From an uncultured Clostridia bacterium (GTDB taxonomy: Bacteria > Bacillota > Clostridia > UBA1212), in the NCBI GenBank assembly GCA_947304585.1, contig CAMZBI010000004.1, positions 1 through 64,000 on the forward strand: a stretch of 64,000 bases of DNA. The letters run 5' to 3'. This document shows positions 60,287 through 64,000 of the stretch, one piece after another. The notes below the pieces were generated by a model. It was not told where the DNA came from and ran no database searches. It worked only from the letters and a program-made list of their open reading frames with translations. How positions within the stretch are numbered: position 1 is the first letter of the stretch; each line of letters begins with the position of its first letter. The translations under genes were made by a program, and so were the position numbers.

Positions 60287-61012
60287 ATGATTAGAGTTAC
60301 AGTCTGGAACGAGTTTTATCACGAAACAATAAATCAGGCGGTGAGAGACATATATCCCGAAGGAATTCACGGGGCTATTGCGGAGTTCCTTTCAAAGGAA
60401 GTGGATTTTGAGGTCAGGGCGGTTGCTATGACGGATCCTGAATTCGGCCTTTCCGAGGAGATATTGAATTCAACTGACGTGCTGATCTGGTGGGCCCATG
60501 TCAGGCATCACGAGATCCCCGATGAGGTTGCAGCAAGGGTAAAGGACCGTGTGCTCAAGGGAATGGGATTTATTGCGCTTCACTCTGCTCATCTCTGCAA
60601 ACCCTTTACGATGCTCATGGGAACGTCCTGCGGACTCAGGTGGAGGGACAACGACCGGGAGAGAATATGGACGATCAATCCCTCCCATCCTATCGCCAAA
60701 GGCATCGGACCTTACTTTGAACTGGAACATGAGGAAATGTACGGGGAATTGTTCGACATTCCGGCCCCCGATGAACTGGTGTTTATAGGCTGGTTCAAGG
60801 GCGGCGAGGTCTTCAGAAGCGGCTGTACGTTCAGAAGAGGCTACGGAAAGATATTCTACTTCCAGCCCGGTCATGAAGAACATCCCACTTATTACAACCC
60901 GAACGTGCAGCAGGTCATCAAAAATGCAGTGCGCTGGGCTGCGCCCACCAATACAAGAGATGTGATCGATTCTCCCTGGACCGAATCGCCGGAGAAGCTG
61001 AGATCGAACTGA
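60287..61012 (+). CDS. ThuA-like domain protein
   Basis: A 241-residue protein with the ThuA (trehalose utilisation) fold, a class-I glutamine amidotransferase-like fold: VTVWNEFYHETINQAVRDIY, VLIWWAHVRHHEIPDEV, GFIALHSAHLCKPFTMLMG in place of the nucleophile region, and FYFQPGHEEHPTYYNPNVQQ. ThuA acts in disaccharide breakdown in rhizobia, but the family is wide and here the substrate is unknown. It interrupts the usual rnc to radical SAM/smc neighbourhood. CGGAGTG precedes ATG 60287. A strong hairpin follows. Confidence 0.88.
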   Translation: MIRVTVWNEFYHETINQAVRDIYPEGIHGAIAEFLSKEVDFEVRAVAMTDPEFGLSEEILNSTDVLIWWAHVRHHEIPDEVAARVKDRVLKGMGFIALHSAHLCKPFTMLMGTSCGLRWRDNDRERIWTINPSHPIAKGIGPYFELEHEEMYGELFDIPAPDELVFIGWFKGGEVFRSGCTFRRGYGKIFYFQPGHEEHPTYYNPNVQQVIKNAVRWAAPTNTRDVIDSPWTESPEKLRSN

Positions 61013-61044
61013 AATTGACAGATTTTTTTGAATTAGATGACGGC

Positions 61045-61076
61045 GCAGGGCGCCCGGCTGAGCCCGGGCGCCCTGC
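61045..61076 (+). terminator. Strong GC-rich hairpin
   Basis: A perfect 13-bp stem (61045-61057 with 61064-61076) with a 6-nt loop follows the ThuA-like gene; no T run. Confidence 0.6.
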
Positions 61077-61122
61077 TTGTCGAAAAAAGATCCCGTGTTT
61101 ATATCCAAGGCGGTGCTGAAAT

Positions 61123-62328
61123 ATGATCCTTGTTATACCTGTTTTTGTTCCCCACGCAGGCTGTCCCCATGACTGCTGCTTCTGCAACCAGAAAGTGATA
61201 AGCGGGAGCATAACGCTTCCCACTGAGGCCAAGATCGCCGAAAAGATCGCTGCCTACGAAGCAAAGACCGAAAAATATGATGAAGTTCAGATCGCTTTTT
61301 TCGGAGGGAGCTTCACCGCCATTGACCCTGAGGATCAGGAGCATTACCTTAAAGCGGCTGCACCGTTCCTTAAATCAAACGGGGGCTTTGCGGATTGTAT
61401 TCGCATTTCAACAAGACCGGATGCCATAGACGGCGAGGTTCTGAAAAGACTGAAACAGTATTCGGTGAGAATAGTCGAGCTTGGGGCCCAGTCAATGGAT
61501 GAACGGGTGCTGGCTTTGTCAGACAGGGGGCACACCGCAACGGATACCGTCAATGCATCCCACCTTCTGAAAGAGGGAGGCTTTATACTCGGCCTTCAAA
61601 CCATGACGGGGCTTCCTGGCGCAGACGAGGACAGTGATATCGCAACTGCCCGTGCGGTGGCGGAGCTCAAGCCGGATTTTGTCAGAATCTATCCCACGGT
61701 GGTTGTCGAGCACACAAGACTACAGCGGGAATTTGAAAACGGTAATTACAAGCCGGCAACCGTTGACGAGGCGGTGAGGCTGTGCTCAAAGCTTTGTGAA
61801 ATATATACGGAACAGGGTATCGCCGTGGCAAGGATAGGTCTTCAGTCCACAGATTCAATTACAAGGGAAGGGCCTGGCAGCGAGGTGAAAGGAGGCCCCT
61901 ATCACGAGGCTTTCGGGCAGCTCGTAAGGTCTTATGACGGGCGCTGCGCAGTCGAAGCCGCCATGGATATTATTGGCGAAAAATACGGAAAAAACGGCTT
62001 CAGAAGTCTTACTTTGCTGACTCAGACCCGGTATTTCTCCGACGCTCTCGGGCAGAACAGGAGTAATGCGTTGTTTTTCAGAGAGAAGTTTGGCTTTAAA
62101 AACGTGGCGGTTCTGCAGGAGGACCTTAGCGCTGCAGATGTTTACGCAAAAAGAGCCGGAACGCCGGAAAAGTCGGAACCCTTTGATATGCCGGGGGACA
62201 GCTTTAAAAACAGGCTTGCCCGGGTGTCGTCCTGCAGGGTGTTGACAGTTAAAGAACCCGCAGGCAGGGACAAGTTCCGGTACCACAGGGATGTGGTAAT
62301 GAAGCTTGAATTCAAAAGCCTTAGGTAG
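61123..62328 (+). CDS. Radical SAM protein, Elp3/YhcC-like
   Basis: A 401-residue radical SAM enzyme. The [4Fe-4S] site CPHDCCFC (CxxxCxxC) is in VPHAGCPHDCCFCNQKVISG near residue 15-30; AFFGGSFTAID and GLQTMTGLPGADEDSD are typical of the Elp3-related group. It lacks the acetyltransferase domain of true Elp3. In many Clostridia this gene sits between rnc and smc, and its reaction is not known. Here smc is not present downstream. Start ATG 61123. Confidence 0.88.
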   Translation: MILVIPVFVPHAGCPHDCCFCNQKVISGSITLPTEAKIAEKIAAYEAKTEKYDEVQIAFFGGSFTAIDPEDQEHYLKAAAPFLKSNGGFADCIRISTRPDAIDGEVLKRLKQYSVRIVELGAQSMDERVLALSDRGHTATDTVNASHLLKEGGFILGLQTMTGLPGADEDSDIATARAVAELKPDFVRIYPTVVVEHTRLQREFENGNYKPATVDEAVRLCSKLCEIYTEQGIAVARIGLQSTDSITREGPGSEVKGGPYHEAFGQLVRSYDGRCAVEAAMDIIGEKYGKNGFRSLTLLTQTRYFSDALGQNRSNALFFREKFGFKNVAVLQEDLSAADVYAKRAGTPEKSEPFDMPGDSFKNRLARVSSCRVLTVKEPAGRDKFRYHRDVVMKLEFKSLR

Positions 62329-62362
62329 CTGTTCCGGACCCCTTGAAACGCAGCGCGTGATT

Positions 62363-63037
62363 TTAACCGACTGTTATGTAGTTTTTTATTTCATTGTACT
62401 TGGCGGTTTTTATACCCCCGACGTTCATTATATCCGTGATCTTTTCAAAAGGTCCGTTTTCAGTGCGGTAGCTTATGATCTTCAGCGCCGTGCTTTCGCC
62501 GACTCCCGGAAGAGTGCAGAGTTCCGAGACGTCGGCGGTGTTAATGTTCACAAGGCCTCCGTTCTCCGTTATTTTTGAGCTCCCGGTATTTCCGCCGTCC
62601 ACCATCCAGCGCTTGTCGCTGTCGGTCAGATAAGGGATCCTCACCATCATCCCGTTTTTCAGCTCCGCCGCAAGATTTACCGCCTCCCTGTCGGCACCCT
62701 CCGCCAGCCCTCCGGCCATCAAAACAAGGTCGTTAAGTATGCTTCCTTCAGGCAGATCATAGACGTCCGAAACTGCTACAGCACCGACGATATATACGGT
62801 GATGATCTTTATCTCCGGAGTCGGAGAGGGACGAAGAGTCATCTCCTCTGCACCGGAGCTTTCAGTGGGTAAGAGTTCCTGCCCGGTGTTCCCCTCAACA
62901 ACGTTTACAACGCCTGAGTTTGCCTCTTTACTTATGAAAAAGCCTGCGGCAGACAGCCCCGCGACGATAAGCGCGATAAAAGCGTATTTCAGCCACACCG
63001 GAATGATTATTATTCTGCCGAAAAAACGTATTTTCAC
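62363..63037 (-). CDS. comEA: Competence protein ComEA-like
   Basis: About 224 residues from GTG at 63037, decided by GGGGGTGG just upstream on the minus strand; an ATG further up would add an unlikely leader. One N-terminal membrane helix (about 14-36), a Ser/Thr/Pro linker, a SLBB domain (VYIVGAVAVSDVYDLPEGSI, about 80-140) and a C-terminal helix-hairpin-helix pair (VNINTADVSELCTLPGVGES, about 165-220). ComEA is the membrane-anchored DNA receptor for transformation. ComEB/EC and other competence genes are not in the window. Confidence 0.9.
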   Translation of the reverse strand: MKIRFFGRIIIIPVWLKYAFIALIVAGLSAAGFFISKEANSGVVNVVEGNTGQELLPTESSGAEEMTLRPSPTPEIKIITVYIVGAVAVSDVYDLPEGSILNDLVLMAGGLAEGADREAVNLAAELKNGMMVRIPYLTDSDKRWMVDGGNTGSSKITENGGLVNINTADVSELCTLPGVGESTALKIISYRTENGPFEKITDIMNVGGIKTAKYNEIKNYITVG

Positions 63038-63158
63038 TATCCACCCCCGAGGCTTGAAATTGCCGATATTGCCAATGACTATTGAACAATATTTTCCGAA
63101 ACCCGTCAACGGCCGGAAATAGTTTTTTGCTTTTTTTGTGGGTGCAAAAAAAACGTGT

Positions 63159-63187
63159 AAAAAAACAGGCCCGGAGGTCCGGACCTG
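63159..63187 (-). terminator. Intrinsic terminator of the S41 peptidase gene
   Basis: On the minus strand a 9-bp stem (63079-type GC pairs at 63166-63174 with 63179-63187, one mismatch) with a 4-nt loop is followed by seven T residues (63159-63165 in + coordinates). It lies 33 nt after the peptidase stop. Confidence 0.85.
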
Positions 63188-63219
63188 ATAAGCATATTTT
63201 GAAGCAAGAGAACAGGACG

Positions 63220-64000
63220 TTATTTCCCGGTCAGATAATCCAGCGCGGCGATCATCTGAGTGTCAGACCCCTCGGGAATCAGAGAAATGTTGGTGTTCTT
63301 GTACTCCTCGGGAAGCTCCACAACGATATCCGGAACGATCCCCACACCGTCATAGTTCTCGGACGTTGGCGGATCGTAGAAGAAAGTTGTCAGTTTTATA
63401 TATCCCCCGTCGGGGAGGGCGTACTGGGTCTGACCGCAGCCCTTGCCGTAGGTGGTGGTGCCAATGATCTTGGCGCGGTCGAAGTCCTTGATGCAGGAGG
63501 TGAAAAGCTCTCCTGCGCTGGCTGTGTTGCCGTTGACCAGGACTGCGAAGGGAAGATCCGTGGCATAGTTGGCATCGGAACTGTAGGATTCGTTGAGCTT
63601 GGTGTCTTTGAAAGTCAGCCTCACCACGGTCCCCTCAGGGAGCAGGTAGTCAAGGGTGCCTACAACGGAATCCAGAAGGCCTCCGGGGTTGTCACGCATG
63701 TCGAAAATGATGCCTTCGCAGCCCTCAGCCTTGATGGTTTCGACGGCAGTTTTTATTTCGGTTGGCGTCGGGTAGATGAACTGGGTGCATTCGATGACGC
63801 CGATCTTGACCCCGTTGTACTCTTTAATGTCCAGAAAAACGCTTTCAATGGTGTAGTCGCCGCAGATGATCTTGACCTCAAGGGTCTCCCCGCCGCGCTC
63901 CACAACGAAATTCTTCTCATCGCCTTTTTCGCCACGGCATTTCGAGAGCGCCTCCGAGTAGGTGAGTCCGTCAAAGGACTCGCCGTTGACAGCTTTGAGA
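63220..64000 (-). CDS. C-terminal processing peptidase (S41), 5' part outside window
   Basis: The frame is open to the window edge (64000), so the N-terminus is missing; about 260 residues are visible. The first visible part is the end of a PDZ domain (LKAVNGESFDGLTYSEALSK). The S41 catalytic core follows: FDMRDNPGGLL, the nucleophile Ser in NGNTASAGELF and the base Lys in TTYGKGCGQTQY, then YDGVGIVPDIVVELP. The enzyme cleaves envelope proteins from a C-terminal tail, outside the membrane. It has its own strong terminator. An ATG at 63903 lies inside the domain and is not the start. Confidence 0.93.
   Translation of the reverse strand, partial: LKAVNGESFDGLTYSEALSKCRGEKGDEKNFVVERGGETLEVKIICGDYTIESVFLDIKEYNGVKIGVIECTQFIYPTPTEIKTAVETIKAEGCEGIIFDMRDNPGGLLDSVVGTLDYLLPEGTVVRLTFKDTKLNESYSSDANYATDLPFAVLVNGNTASAGELFTSCIKDFDRAKIIGTTTYGKGCGQTQYALPDGGYIKLTTFFYDPPTSENYDGVGIVPDIVVELPEEYKNTNISLIPEGSDTQMIAALDYLTGK

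Overview
The window looks like a chromosome segment of an uncultured gut or rumen Clostridia (Bacillota) bacterium. The clues are strong Shine-Dalgarno sites, many TTG and GTG starts, a Tad-type pilus locus with an Flp1-like pilin, a half-size ChrA pair, an ECF vitamin transporter, a SpoIIE-type phosphatase and a recA-recX-rimO-pgsA-plsX-acpP-rnc block. Almost all genes are on the + strand. No rRNA, CRISPR array or phage was seen.

Layout. 0-3.4 kb: a RelB/DinJ antitoxin with a broken toxin, then PAS, HD, membrane, lipoprotein and phosphatase genes. 3.4-8.85 kb: a run of unrelated small genes (nucleotidyltransferase, ChrA pair, HEAT-like, Fic, two GNATs) whose six successive gaps each hold a whole or half copy of one hairpin repeat. 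The block lacks a 7-mer common elsewhere in the window, so it looks like acquired, cassette-like DNA. 8.9-13.0 kb: small metabolic and regulatory genes ending in a membrane-bound SpoIIE-type phosphatase. 13.04-14.80 kb: an IS30-family element with 25-bp inverted ends, 20-bp iterons and 14-bp flanking direct repeats.

14.8-29.1 kb is the most striking part: one promoter followed by four large genes. They encode a secreted and membrane-anchored vWA protein, a tubulin/FtsZ-like GTPase of 1189 aa, a two-helix membrane protein of 787 aa and a giant membrane protein of 1801 aa. The giant appears to join a degenerate helicase, a zinc finger, a DA1-like metallopeptidase fold lacking its first metal ligand, and an intact transglutaminase-like triad. 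The hairpin between genes two and three may tune their ratio. A HEPN-like small protein follows, and a membrane Rossmann/RyR-like protein lies 5 kb downstream. I read the four genes as an envelope-associated, cytoskeleton-like machine of unknown purpose.

29.9-33.7 kb: a TetR-GNAT fusion under its own promoter and operator, three more GNATs and a flavin reductase. 36.7-45.3 kb: a hexuronate and rhamnose catabolic locus (mannonate dehydratase, SDR, two TIM-barrel isomerases, two Gfo/Idh dehydrogenases, convergent GH78 rhamnosidase). 45.3-45.8 kb: a repeat-rich gap with 31-bp tandem units and a precise 10-bp repeat. 45.8-49.8 kb: a minimal Tad locus (tadA, tadB, tadC, pilin, FHA protein). 50.0-50.2 kb: tRNA-Ser and tRNA-Arg. 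50.3-54.1 kb: ECF transporter T, A and S genes plus an SDR. 54.3-62.3 kb: recA to rnc, then a ThuA-like gene and a radical SAM gene. 62.4-64.0 kb, minus strand: comEA and the end of an S41 processing peptidase cut by the window edge.

A window-wide oddity is the 7-mer GCCAATG (reverse CATTGGC), abundant in all reading frames and in gaps but absent from the 3.4-8.85 kb block and from the IS element.
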